A stretch of DNA of 64,000 bases from Burkholderiales bacterium JOSHI_001 (lineage in GTDB: Bacteria; Pseudomonadota; Gammaproteobacteria; Burkholderiales; Burkholderiaceae_C). Location: positions 2,318,090 to 2,382,089 of the forward strand of contig CM001438.1 in assembly GCA_000244995.1 (NCBI GenBank), given 5' to 3'. Positions 30,500-37,745 of this stretch are shown piece by piece. Both the position numbers and the translations under genes were made by a program. The notes under the pieces were generated by a model. It did no database searches and was not told the DNA's origin. It saw only the letters and a list, made by a program, of their open reading frames with translations. Position 1 is the first letter of the stretch. The number at the start of each line of letters is the position of its first letter.

Positions 30500-30964
30500 A
30501 TGGCAAACGTTTCTGTCATCCAGCGTCACGCGCACCTGGCCGGGGCCGTCAAGCTCGAATTCGTCAACGGCCGCGAAGGCAAGATCGCCAAGGCCGTGCT
30601 GACTGCGATCAGCAACACCCGGCGCGGTTCGGGTGAAGCCCGCGAGGAGGAGTCCACCGCGATCCAGTGGACGCTGTGGGGAAAGCAGGCCGAGAACGCC
30701 GCCGAGTACCTGGGCAAGGGCTCGCACGTCAACATCGTCGGCCGGCTGCGCAACAACAACTACGAGAAGGACGGCGAGACCGTCTACGGCATGGCGTTCA
30801 CGGCCGAGGAGATCGATTACCTCGACAGCCGCGCCGAATCCGAAGCCCGCCGCAACGGTGGCCCCGGTGCCGAAGGTGGCAACACCAGCGCGGAGCGCCC
30901 GGCGCCCGTCGCCAGCACCCGCAATCCCCGCACCGCGCGCCAGCCGGCGCACGCCGACGCCTGA
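30500..30964 (+). CDS. ssb: Single-stranded DNA-binding protein
   Basis: 154 residues with an OB-fold: VSVIQRHAHLAGAVKLEFVNGREGKIAKAVLTAISNTRR, WTLWGKQAENAAEYLGKGSHVNIVGRLRNNNYEKDGETVYGM. It would coat element DNA during transfer and establishment. The C-terminus (TRNPRTARQPAHADA) lacks the acidic Asp-Pro-Phe tip that chromosomal SSB uses to recruit repair proteins. ATG 30500 is supported by GGAG 7 bases upstream. First gene of a + strand series with DUF932, parA, parB and the mobilisation genes. Confidence 0.92.
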   Translation: MANVSVIQRHAHLAGAVKLEFVNGREGKIAKAVLTAISNTRRGSGEAREEESTAIQWTLWGKQAENAAEYLGKGSHVNIVGRLRNNNYEKDGETVYGMAFTAEEIDYLDSRAESEARRNGGPGAEGGNTSAERPAPVASTRNPRTARQPAHADA

Positions 30965-31041
30965 ACCCTCATCGGGTGGGCGTGATGCCATCGAGCCGCG
31001 CCCGCCCTTCGAACTTCACTCAACGATCGAAGGAAACCATC

Positions 31042-31905
31042 ATGTACTCGACCCCGACCCTGGCGACCCGCTTTGCCCGCAACACCCGCGTGATGCGCGG
31101 CGACCAGCCCCTGAGCGAAGACCAGATGCGCGCCGCCGCACCGTCCATCTTCGCCGAGGGCAAACACGCGAGCCGCTCCGAGCGCTACACCTACATCCCC
31201 ACCATCGACGTCCTGCGCGGCCTGCGCAAGGAGGGCTTCGAGCCCTTCATGGTCGCGCAGGGTCAGAGCCGCGTCGAAGGCAAGGCGGAGTTCACCAAGC
31301 ACATGATCCGCATGCGCCACGCTGGGCAGGTGCAGACCCGACCCGAGGCGAACGAGATCATCCTGATCAACAGCCACGACGGCGCCAGTTCGTACCAGAT
31401 GCTGGCCGGTATGTTCCGCTTCGTCTGCTGCAACGGCCTGGTGGTGGGCGAGGTGGTGGACGACATCCGCATCCCGCACAAGGGCAACATCCAGGGCGAG
31501 GTGATCGAAGGTGCGTTCCGCGTGCTCGACGAGTTCGAGGCGGTGGGCGAGCACACCGAGGCGATGAAGGCGCTGACGCTCCAGCCGCCCGAGGAGATCG
31601 CCTTCGCGACGGCCGCTCTGGCGCTGCGCTTCGGCGAGCGCGGCGTGGAGGAAACCGGAGGGCACCGGCCCGCGCCCGTCACGGCCGAGCAACTGATCGA
31701 GGCGCGCCGACCCGAGGACATCGGCCACAGCCTGTGGACGACGTTCCAGCGCGTGCAGGAGAACGTGATCCGCGGTGGCCAGCCCGGCCGCAGCGCCCAG
31801 GGTCGCCGGCTGCAAACGCGACCGGTTGGCAGCATCGACCGGGGCGTGAGTCTCAACCGTGCGCTTTGGATGCTGGCCGAGGAGATGCGCAAGTTGAAGG
31901 GCTGA
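31042..31905 (+). CDS. DUF932 family protein
   Basis: A 287-residue protein with the DUF932 pattern: RYTYIPTIDVLRGLRKEGFEPFMVAQGQSR, HMIRMRHAG, NEIILINSHDGASSYQMLAGMFRFVCCNGLVVG, ending SLNRALWMLAEEMRKL. Family members are common on plasmids and ICEs, usually beside ssb, but have no settled biochemical role. ATG 31042 follows AAGGAAACC. The co-directional placement with ssb suggests early expression after transfer. Confidence 0.88.
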   Translation: MYSTPTLATRFARNTRVMRGDQPLSEDQMRAAAPSIFAEGKHASRSERYTYIPTIDVLRGLRKEGFEPFMVAQGQSRVEGKAEFTKHMIRMRHAGQVQTRPEANEIILINSHDGASSYQMLAGMFRFVCCNGLVVGEVVDDIRIPHKGNIQGEVIEGAFRVLDEFEAVGEHTEAMKALTLQPPEEIAFATAALALRFGERGVEETGGHRPAPVTAEQLIEARRPEDIGHSLWTTFQRVQENVIRGGQPGRSAQGRRLQTRPVGSIDRGVSLNRALWMLAEEMRKLKG

Positions 31906-31913
31906 CCGGCGGG

Positions 31914-31968
31914 CGGTGACTTTCTCTCGAAAGTCATCGCCTCCGCAGCCGCCAGCCGGCCCGACCAT
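31914..31968 (+). repeat. 55-bp intergenic repeat, copy A (26-bp palindrome plus conserved tail)
   Basis: The palindrome at 31914-31939 has outer CGGTGA and TCATCG and inner CTTTC-TCTC-GAAAG. The tail holds CCGCAGCC and, 19 bases after the palindrome, GGCCCGACCAT. Copy B at 32379 has the same lengths and tail words. It lies between the DUF932 gene and the next gene. Confidence 0.65.
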
Positions 31969-31976
31969 CGGGCCGG
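31956..31976 (+). terminator. Strong hairpin, terminator-like
   Basis: CCGGCCCGA-CCA-TCGGGCCGG, 9-bp arms with a 3-base loop followed by TTGT, 51 bases after the DUF932 stop. It may end the ssb-DUF932 transcript or act as attenuator before the next gene. Confidence 0.5.
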
Positions 31977-32005
31977 TTGTCCCTCAAGCACCCGAGGAGC
32001 TTCAC

Positions 32006-32359
32006 ATGGGCCACAACACCATCGATGCTGAGATTTCCGCCTGCGATGCGTTGTCGCTTCAGGCGACACAGGCCGGCGCCCAGGCTTTCGCGCGGCTGCT
32101 CAAGCTGGCCGAGGAGCGCGACTCCGGCCAGATCCCGCGCATCGCGCGCTTCCTAGCCGCCACGTACAACGGCCAAGCCTTCCAGCTCGACCTGTTCGAG
32201 CTGCGCGCGGTCGACATCGCCATCAGCAACGACATGCTGTGCTGCCTGGACGCGCTGCGCTGGGGTCGTGCCGACCTGCACACGCTGATCCCGGACGGTG
32301 ACGCCCGCGTGCGCGCCGTCATCGACCGCTGGGGCCTGCGCTGGCCTGAAGGCGACTGA
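32006..32359 (+). CDS. Conserved small protein of ICE backbone, unknown function
   Basis: 117 residues, mostly helical: IDAEISACDALSLQATQAGAQAFARLLKLAEE, then RIARFLAATYNGQAFQLDLFELRAVDIAISNDMLCCLDALRWGRADLHTLIPDGD. I recall this family (possibly DUF7673) next to DUF932 genes on conjugative elements, but no function is known. ATG 32006 follows GAGGAG. It lies between two copies of the palindromic repeat. Confidence 0.75.
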   Translation: MGHNTIDAEISACDALSLQATQAGAQAFARLLKLAEERDSGQIPRIARFLAATYNGQAFQLDLFELRAVDIAISNDMLCCLDALRWGRADLHTLIPDGDARVRAVIDRWGLRWPEGD

Positions 32360-32378
32360 TTCCGCGCCACCACGACAT

Positions 32379-32433
32379 CGATGATTCTTCGCTGAGATTC
32401 ATCGCGGCCGCAGCCCTGAACTGGCCCGACCAT
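32379..32433 (+). repeat. 55-bp intergenic repeat, copy B
   Basis: CGATGATTC-N8-GATTCATCG at 32379-32404, one mismatch between 9-base arms, followed by CCGCAGCC and GGCCCGACCAT at the same distances as in copy A. It lies about 240 bases before parA. Confidence 0.65.
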
Positions 32434-32642
32434 GGGCCTGGCGCGTTCGCGTCGGTGTGTGTCTTCAACCAACGCGCGCTCGCCGGCCTCCACTTCGTTT
32501 CGGCCGGCTCGCGCGGCCCGGCAGCGGCCCATCGAGGGCCGGCTGCCAGGCAGACCAAATTCCACCTGCCGCCACGGCGCGCCCACTTTGCGGGTCGGTG
32601 CCATGTGCCCGCATCACGAACGCATGCGCAGGAGGTATCCCG
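32434..32642 (+). promoter_or_regulatory. Leader region of parA
   Basis: 209 bases with no supported gene. An in-frame upstream extension of parA exists but is Arg/Pro-rich and not ParA-like. It presumably carries the parAB promoter, with repeat copy B upstream as a possible control site. Confidence 0.35.
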
Positions 32643-33473
32643 ATGAAGACACTGGTGCTGTGCAACCAGAAGGGCGGCGTCGGCAAGAGTGCCGTTGCCA
32701 CGCTGCTCGCCCACCACCTGGCCCATCGAGGCCAGCGTGTGCTGGCCATCGACCTGGACCACCAGGGCAACTTCACCAAGCCGCTGCGCCTGTCCGGCCG
32801 CGCTGCGCCTGCGGCCTTCGGCGCCGATGCGCTGATGACCGGCACGGCGCCCGCACTGCCGGCCCAGCGCTTCGTGCTGGTGCCGGGCGACCGGGCGCTG
32901 CTCGGGCTGGAGCGGCAGCCCGCCCTGCACACACCGTTCGCGCGCAACTTCCGCAGCTTCCTGGCTTCCGTAGCCGGCGCCTTCGACGTGTGCGTTGTCG
33001 ATACCAACCCGAACCCCGACATCCGCGTGATCGCAGCGCTGGCCTCGGCCGATTTCGTGCTGTCGCCGATCCAGCTCAACCAGGAGGCGATGGACGGCGT
33101 CAGCGGGCTGCTCAATCACGAGCGGGTCGGCCTGCGCAAGATCAAGGCGGTGCTGAACTCCAAGCTGGTGCTGATCGGCTTGCTGCCAACGCTGGTCGAA
33201 CCGACACCGTTCCAGAAGGCGAACTTCCTGCAGGTCGTCCAGCAGTACCACCCGCTGATGATCCGCATCGGCGACGGACCCGGCGACTTTGCTTCGATGC
33301 CCCGCCGTTCGTGCATCGCCGAGGCCCAGGCCGAAGGTGCCGTGCTGTGGGAGATGAAAAAGACCGCGGCACGCGATGCCTGGCGCGAGATCGAGCCCAG
33401 CCTGCAACGCATCGGCGACATCATGATGGCGCCGACCAAGACCCCGGAGGCGAACCATGCCGCTGCAGCTTGA
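32643..33473 (+). CDS. parA: ParA-family partition ATPase
   Basis: 276 residues with the deviant Walker A QKGGVGKSAVATLLAHHLA at the N-terminus, IDLDHQGNFTK, and VCVVDTNPNPD as Walker B-like segment. It drives segregation of the element with ParB and may also control copy stability of excised circles. ATG 32643 is preceded by AGGAGG. parB starts inside its last codons (17-base overlap), so expression is coupled. Confidence 0.92.
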   Translation: MKTLVLCNQKGGVGKSAVATLLAHHLAHRGQRVLAIDLDHQGNFTKPLRLSGRAAPAAFGADALMTGTAPALPAQRFVLVPGDRALLGLERQPALHTPFARNFRSFLASVAGAFDVCVVDTNPNPDIRVIAALASADFVLSPIQLNQEAMDGVSGLLNHERVGLRKIKAVLNSKLVLIGLLPTLVEPTPFQKANFLQVVQQYHPLMIRIGDGPGDFASMPRRSCIAEAQAEGAVLWEMKKTAARDAWREIEPSLQRIGDIMMAPTKTPEANHAAAA

Positions 33474-34395
33474 TGATCTGGCGGCGCTGGATGCGCCCGC
33501 ACTGGATGCCTCCGGTGTGCCGCTGATGCTGTCCATCGATTCGATCGACGAGGACGCTGAGCAGCCGCGCCACGAGTTCGACACCAACGCATTGCAGGAA
33601 CTGGCCGACACCATTCGAGAACGTGGCGTGCGCCAGCCGATCTCGGTACGGCCGAATTTGCAACAGTCTGGCCGGTGGATTCTGAACTTCGGTGCCCGGC
33701 GCTTACGGGCCGCTCGACTCGCTGGACTCACAACGATCCCCGCGTTCATCGACACCACCGCAGACAACTACGACCAGGTGATCGAGAACGAGCAGCGCGA
33801 GGGACTTCGCCCGCTGGAGCTGGCGATGTTTGTGCAGAAGCGCCTGGCCCTTGGCGACAACCAGGCCGAGATCGCCAAGCGGCTGGGCAAGAGCCGGCAG
33901 TGGGTCACACTGGCCACCGCGATGATCGAGCCCCCGGACTGGCTGCTGGACTTGTACCGACAAGGCCGCTGCCGGGGAATGATGGAGCTGTACGAACTGC
34001 GGCGCCTGCATGGCGAGCATCCGCAGTACATCGAAGCCTGGGTGGCCGATCGGGACGCCATCACCCGGGACGGTGTTGCGGGGCTGCGGGCGGAACTCAA
34101 TGCTGCGGCCGTGGGGTCGGCTCGGCCTGGCGCGTCCACGCTGATGCAGGCGATCGACAGCCCGCCGGCCGACTCGGACCCGAGCGCCTCTGGACTGGAC
34201 GCGGCGACGCCAGCCAAGCCTCGGCCGAAGACGAACACGCGACTGCATGTCGAGATGGATGGACAAGACTACCAACTGGTGGTCTCGGTGGCGCCGATCA
34301 AAGCGGGCCACCTGTACATCAGGCCCTTGAAGGGAGGCCCGCGATCAATGGCGCCGGCCTCGGCATTGAAACTGCGAGGGTTCGTCAGTCGTTGA
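33457..34395 (+). CDS. parB: ParB-family partition protein
   Basis: 312 residues: the N-terminal nuclease-like domain (LSIDSIDEDAEQPRHEFDTNALQELADTIRERGVRQPISVRP, then GARRLRAARLAGLTTIPAF), ENEQREGLRPLELAMFVQK, and a helix-turn-helix region (DNQAEIAKRLGKSRQWVTLATAM), followed by a C-terminal part about residues 230-312. It would bind a centromere near these genes. No classical parS was found; the 26-bp palindromes at 31914, 32379 and 34503 are candidates. Confidence 0.92.
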   Translation: MPLQLDDLAALDAPALDASGVPLMLSIDSIDEDAEQPRHEFDTNALQELADTIRERGVRQPISVRPNLQQSGRWILNFGARRLRAARLAGLTTIPAFIDTTADNYDQVIENEQREGLRPLELAMFVQKRLALGDNQAEIAKRLGKSRQWVTLATAMIEPPDWLLDLYRQGRCRGMMELYELRRLHGEHPQYIEAWVADRDAITRDGVAGLRAELNAAAVGSARPGASTLMQAIDSPPADSDPSASGLDAATPAKPRPKTNTRLHVEMDGQDYQLVVSVAPIKAGHLYIRPLKGGPRSMAPASALKLRGFVSR

Positions 34396-34415
34396 TCGGC
34401 GGCCCCTGACGATAG

Positions 34416-34436
34416 CGGGCGCCCTTGTGGCGCCCG
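34416..34436 (+). terminator. Terminator after parB
   Basis: CGGGCGCC-CTTGT-GGCGCCCG, 8-bp arms, followed by TCTCTCTT, 21 bases past the parB stop. Confidence 0.65.
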
Positions 34437-34460
34437 TCTCTCTTGGGCTGTCCGATGGGC

Positions 34461-34481
34461 GTTGTCAAACGGTTTGACAAC
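34461..34481. promoter_or_regulatory. Perfect 21-bp palindrome, operator or oriT element
   Basis: The arm GTTGTCAAAC and its exact reverse complement meet around a single G. It is the most perfect palindrome seen in the window and lies between parB and the relaxosome gene, 22 bases before the 26-bp palindrome copy C. A dimeric regulator site, a ParB site or an oriT inverted repeat are the options. Confidence 0.6.
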
Positions 34482-34502
34482 GCGACGCGCGTCCCGACCT
34501 CG

Positions 34503-34528
34503 CGATGATTCTTGCCTTGGAATCATCG
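34503..34528. repeat. 26-bp palindrome, copy C
   Basis: CGATGATTC-N8-GAATCATCG, perfect 9-base arms, same total length and outer bases as copies A (31914) and B (32379). The GGCCCGACCAT tail of A and B is absent. Confidence 0.65.
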
Positions 34529-34634
34529 GCCTTGAAGCCTCGATCCAAGCCAATACTGAATGCGTAGGTGAGTGCAGAGATAGGCGCGGTGGCGCCGTTG
34601 TCTGACACGCACGGCATGTCAGGAGGCTCGGGTT
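34529..34634. other. Probable oriT neighbourhood
   Basis: About 106 bases between palindrome copy C and the relaxosome gene. In MOBP systems oriT usually lies beside the relaxosome/relaxase genes. No RP4-type nick consensus was recognised, so the exact nick site is not assigned. Confidence 0.35.
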
Positions 34635-35228
34635 ATGGCAACCTCGTCACGTGATCGACTGAGCGTCGATCTGCATGGTCTGAAAGCCGCGCTCTTGGAG
34701 CGCGCCCGGCTGGCCGGTACGTCACCCTCAGGCTGGGTTCGGGCGACGCTTGCAGAGGCTCTGGGTGGCCCTGCTGAGCCAGTCGAGGGTCTGCGTCCGC
34801 CTCGGTTCCAAGCGCGCGATGCGAGCCGAGTGCGGCTCACGCTGCGGATGTCCCGCGACGATGCTTCTGCTGTCCTGGCGGCAGCCCGACTGGCGGGCCA
34901 ACCTCCAGGCGACTTCGTCGCCAACCTGCTAGCGGGGCAACCTGCGCCCATACCGGCCAAGGACCGCGCTGAAGCCATCGGGGCGTTGATAGCGTCCTGT
35001 GCCGAGCTTTCCACATTCAGCCGTAACCTGAGCCACCTGGTCTCGCTGCTTCGCCATGGCGCCTTCAGGCCTGCCGAGGAGTACCGGCTGATGCTAACCA
35101 CGCTGGGCACCGACGTGCGCGAACACTTGGACCATTTCACTCGGGCGATGGCGGAACTCCAGCCACGTCGTGGCAGCGGCACGCATCGGTACCGTGCCGG
35201 CGCCACGCGGACGGGAGCACGACCATGA
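34635..35228 (+). CDS. MobC/TraJ-like relaxosome accessory protein
   Basis: 197 residues: an N-terminal ribbon-helix-helix-like DNA-binding part (SVDLHGLKAALLERARLAGTSPSGWVRATLAEAL), a second similar unit (VRLTLRMSRDDASAVLAAARLAGQPPGDFVANLL), and a MobC-like region (ELSTFSRNLSHLVSLLRHGAFRPAEEYRLML). Such proteins bind oriT and help the relaxase nick. Its stop overlaps the relaxase start by 4 bases, which supports the role. Confidence 0.75.
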   Translation: MATSSRDRLSVDLHGLKAALLERARLAGTSPSGWVRATLAEALGGPAEPVEGLRPPRFQARDASRVRLTLRMSRDDASAVLAAARLAGQPPGDFVANLLAGQPAPIPAKDRAEAIGALIASCAELSTFSRNLSHLVSLLRHGAFRPAEEYRLMLTTLGTDVREHLDHFTRAMAELQPRRGSGTHRYRAGATRTGARP

Positions 35229-36190
35229 CGCAAGGTCAGAACATCGACGGCGTCCTGCTCCAGTGGGGCGATCGGCTCTTCTATCCGGGTAACCGGATCG
35301 TGCACACCCGGCCGCAACCCAAGCTCGGCGGGCTCGCCGCAAGGCAGCGAGCGGCCGCCATTCGGGAGCGCATCGAGGCGACTGTGGTGCGCCGTGCGCC
35401 CCAGGTGATGGTGAAAGTCACGGGCGGTGGGCGGGGTATGAAAGCCATCGCCGCTCACTTCCGTTACATCAGCAAGAACGGCCGCCTGGACATCGAAGAC
35501 GACCGCGGCGACATCTCACGCGGCAAGTCGGCGCTGCACGGACTGGCGGAAGACTGGCGCTATGGCGGTACTTTCATCGACGACATCGGCGACCGACGGG
35601 AGGCCTACAACATCATGCTGTCGATGCCACGGGGCACCGATCCGCTTGCGGTGCAGCGCGCGGCACGCGAGTTCGCCAAGGTCGAGCTGGCGGATCACAA
35701 GTACGTGATGGTGTTGCACGACCACCAGGCGAATCCGCATGTGCACATCAGCGTCCGGGCTGAGTCGAGGCACGGCAAGCGGCTGAATCCGCGCAAGGCC
35801 GACTTGCACCGGTGGCGCGAGACATTTGCCGAGAAGCTGCGCGATCAGGGCATCGAAGCCGAAGCGACCCGCCAGGCGACGCGTGGGCGGGACAGGAACT
35901 ACGACACCCTGTGGCGGCTGAAGGCCCGGCAAGATGGGCGCCTGAGAACCACGCGCCCAGTGTCCAAGGCCACGGCCGCAGCGCAGGCGACACGGGCACA
36001 GGCTGTCGAAGCCTGGATGCACGTGGGCAGGGCGCTGGCTACATCCGGGGATATGGAAGACCGCAAGTTGGCTGGTGCCATCGCGGCGTTCATCAAGGAG
36101 ATGCCGACCCGCCAGGCAGCTTCGCCGCAACGGGCAGTGCCTGAGCAGGCGATGAAGCCCAGGTCGATTGACATCGGTCCCCTACGGTGA
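35225..36190 (+). CDS. MOBP-type relaxase/mobilisation nuclease
   Basis: A 321-residue relaxase. The three-His metal motif is seen in VMVLHDHQANPHVHISVRAES (about residues 160-178); an N-terminal Tyr in HFRYISKNG is a candidate for DNA attachment. The C-terminal part (about 210-321) is basic and has no helicase or primase domain, so it is a compact relaxase of the VirD2/TraI-MOBP kind. It nicks oriT and leads the strand into the T4SS via VirD4. Overlaps the preceding gene (ATGA). Last gene of the + strand backbone series. Confidence 0.87.
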   Translation: MTQGQNIDGVLLQWGDRLFYPGNRIVHTRPQPKLGGLAARQRAAAIRERIEATVVRRAPQVMVKVTGGGRGMKAIAAHFRYISKNGRLDIEDDRGDISRGKSALHGLAEDWRYGGTFIDDIGDRREAYNIMLSMPRGTDPLAVQRAAREFAKVELADHKYVMVLHDHQANPHVHISVRAESRHGKRLNPRKADLHRWRETFAEKLRDQGIEAEATRQATRGRDRNYDTLWRLKARQDGRLRTTRPVSKATAAAQATRAQAVEAWMHVGRALATSGDMEDRKLAGAIAAFIKEMPTRQAASPQRAVPEQAMKPRSIDIGPLR

Positions 36191-36278
36191 GCGCATCCGA
36201 AGCACGAGCCGCCCCGAGCTTTGTGATGCCTTGTGCGTTCATCATCGACGTTAGGGACTCTGTCACACCTAGCGCGAC

Positions 36279-36845
36279 TTATCGCGGTGCTTTGCCCGAG
36301 TGTTCATGGCTCTTCTGGAACGTCTCGTACATCGACGCGATGCGGAATACGTGCATCGTCGCTGCCAAAGCGCTCGTCAGTGAGTAGACGAAGAAGGCGT
36401 AACCAGCCAACCCTGCGGCACCGTTCAGCCAAGGTAGGGCTACCTTGAACAGGTCGGGCGCATTCTCCCAGTGGAAGTACATGGCCTTCGCGACGATCGC
36501 GAATAGCAACGCGATGATCTGTACGAGGATGAAGTGCACGAAGGTCGAGCAAAGCTGGACGTAGGCAGTAGGCGCCTCCGCGTCATCCTCGTCGGGCTCC
36601 GCGAGCAGCTTCCGAAACTTCTCGTCACCGAAGCTGGTGAAGATCGCAAACCCGCCGAGCGTGAATCCCAGCACGTTGGGCAATATCGACGTGACTTGGT
36701 CCCACCAACCCGCCGTCATCCATGCATTGAAGCAGATCAGGGTAATGACGAGCGCCGCGTGCAGGTAGAACGAGCGCGCCAGGGCGGCGATTCCCCCGTA
36801 GGCGCGCCAGTACCTCGCGTAGATGCTGAAGACGCCCCTGTACAT
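36279..36845 (-). CDS. Four-TM membrane protein at end of defence array
   Basis: 188 residues with about four membrane segments (FYLHAALVITLICFNAW, ILPNVLGFTLGGFAIF, FVHFILVQIIALLFAIVAKAM, AAGLAGYAFFVYSLTSALA). It starts 11 bases after the DUF4747-like gene and is likely its partner. In several anti-phage systems a membrane protein is the effector that depolarises the cell; that role is inferred. No named family. Confidence 0.75.
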   Translation of the reverse strand: MYRGVFSIYARYWRAYGGIAALARSFYLHAALVITLICFNAWMTAGWWDQVTSILPNVLGFTLGGFAIFTSFGDEKFRKLLAEPDEDDAEAPTAYVQLCSTFVHFILVQIIALLFAIVAKAMYFHWENAPDLFKVALPWLNGAAGLAGYAFFVYSLTSALAATMHVFRIASMYETFQKSHEHSGKAPR

Positions 36846-36856
36846 GATTCTTCCCG

Positions 36857-37723
36857 TCAGCTGAGGTTGTCAGCGGTTCGGCGCAGTGCGTCAAACAGCG
36901 TCTCGACATTGGGATCATGCAGAACGCGTTCGCGCAGCGGCTTATCGACTGTCGACAACTCCTGCTTTAGACCGGCGGCGTCATGACCGGTCGCAGTCAC
37001 CTTGCCATTGCTCGCCGCCACCTTCGCCAGGGCCACAGTGTCCGCATCAGGCTTGATCGACTGATTTCGCTCGGCATCCAGTTGGACGGTCTGCTTGCGG
37101 ACGTTCTGCTTCTTCAGTCTTTCCTTCAACTTCTTCTCGATCTCATCGCCATCGTCCGGGTTAGGCGGGACCAGTTCGATCACGAGATGCTCGAGGGACT
37201 TGAGGCCAAGGATCTCATCCAGCGCATCGCGCTCAGGCTCCACCGTAATCTCAACGGGCGGAAACAGCCCTTCAGCCGCGAGTGGCGCAAACAGGCCCTC
37301 TAGCAACTGCTTGGCCGCACCCGCGGACAGGCTGTCCTGACGGTCCTTGGCTATGAGGAAGAGGCGGTGGGTGGTTGGTTTAAAGAGAAACGGGATTCTT
37401 TGCAGATGCGGCAGCAGGTGCTGAGGGATGCTGAGCGCTTCAAGGTCGCCGGGCGATGCGGCCGCCTTTGTCTGAGCGTTGAACCAAGGCTCATCGGGGT
37501 CCAGCTTCAAAAAGCGGTAGAGCTCGCCGGTCAGCTCCTTCTCAGCGTTCTCGTTGGCCGCGCCATAGAGTGAACCGATCATGCCGCCGTGCACGCTGCC
37601 CAGGCGCACCATTCTTTTGGCCGAGAACGCCACCGACAGCAACTCTACATACCGCTTCCTGGAATGCGGGGCGTGCATTGCGAGATTTAAGCAAGAGACT
37701 GTGATCGTCCGAGTTCTTTCCAT
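36857..37723 (-). CDS. DUF4747-like protein
   Basis: 288 residues. It begins TITVSCLNLAMHAPHSRKRYVELLSVAFSAKRMVRLG, then GELYRFLKLDPDEPWFN and TTHRLFLIAKDRQDSLSAGAAKQLLEGLF. The middle (about 180-205) is strongly acidic/basic and probably a linker. The pattern fits DUF4747, a sporadically distributed family of unknown activity. It lies 22 bases after the HEPN-like gene and 11 bases before the membrane-protein gene, on the same strand, so it belongs to the defence array. AGGAA precedes ATG 37723. Confidence 0.65.
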   Translation of the reverse strand: MERTRTITVSCLNLAMHAPHSRKRYVELLSVAFSAKRMVRLGSVHGGMIGSLYGAANENAEKELTGELYRFLKLDPDEPWFNAQTKAAASPGDLEALSIPQHLLPHLQRIPFLFKPTTHRLFLIAKDRQDSLSAGAAKQLLEGLFAPLAAEGLFPPVEITVEPERDALDEILGLKSLEHLVIELVPPNPDDGDEIEKKLKERLKKQNVRKQTVQLDAERNQSIKPDADTVALAKVAASNGKVTATGHDAAGLKQELSTVDKPLRERVLHDPNVETLFDALRRTADNLS

Positions 37724-37745
37724 GTTCTTTCCTACCCTGATTGAG

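Noticed and set aside
31914-34634. Canonical parS (TGTTTCACGTGAAACA)
   Set aside because: Not found; only unrelated palindromes are present, so parS is left as a hypothesis.
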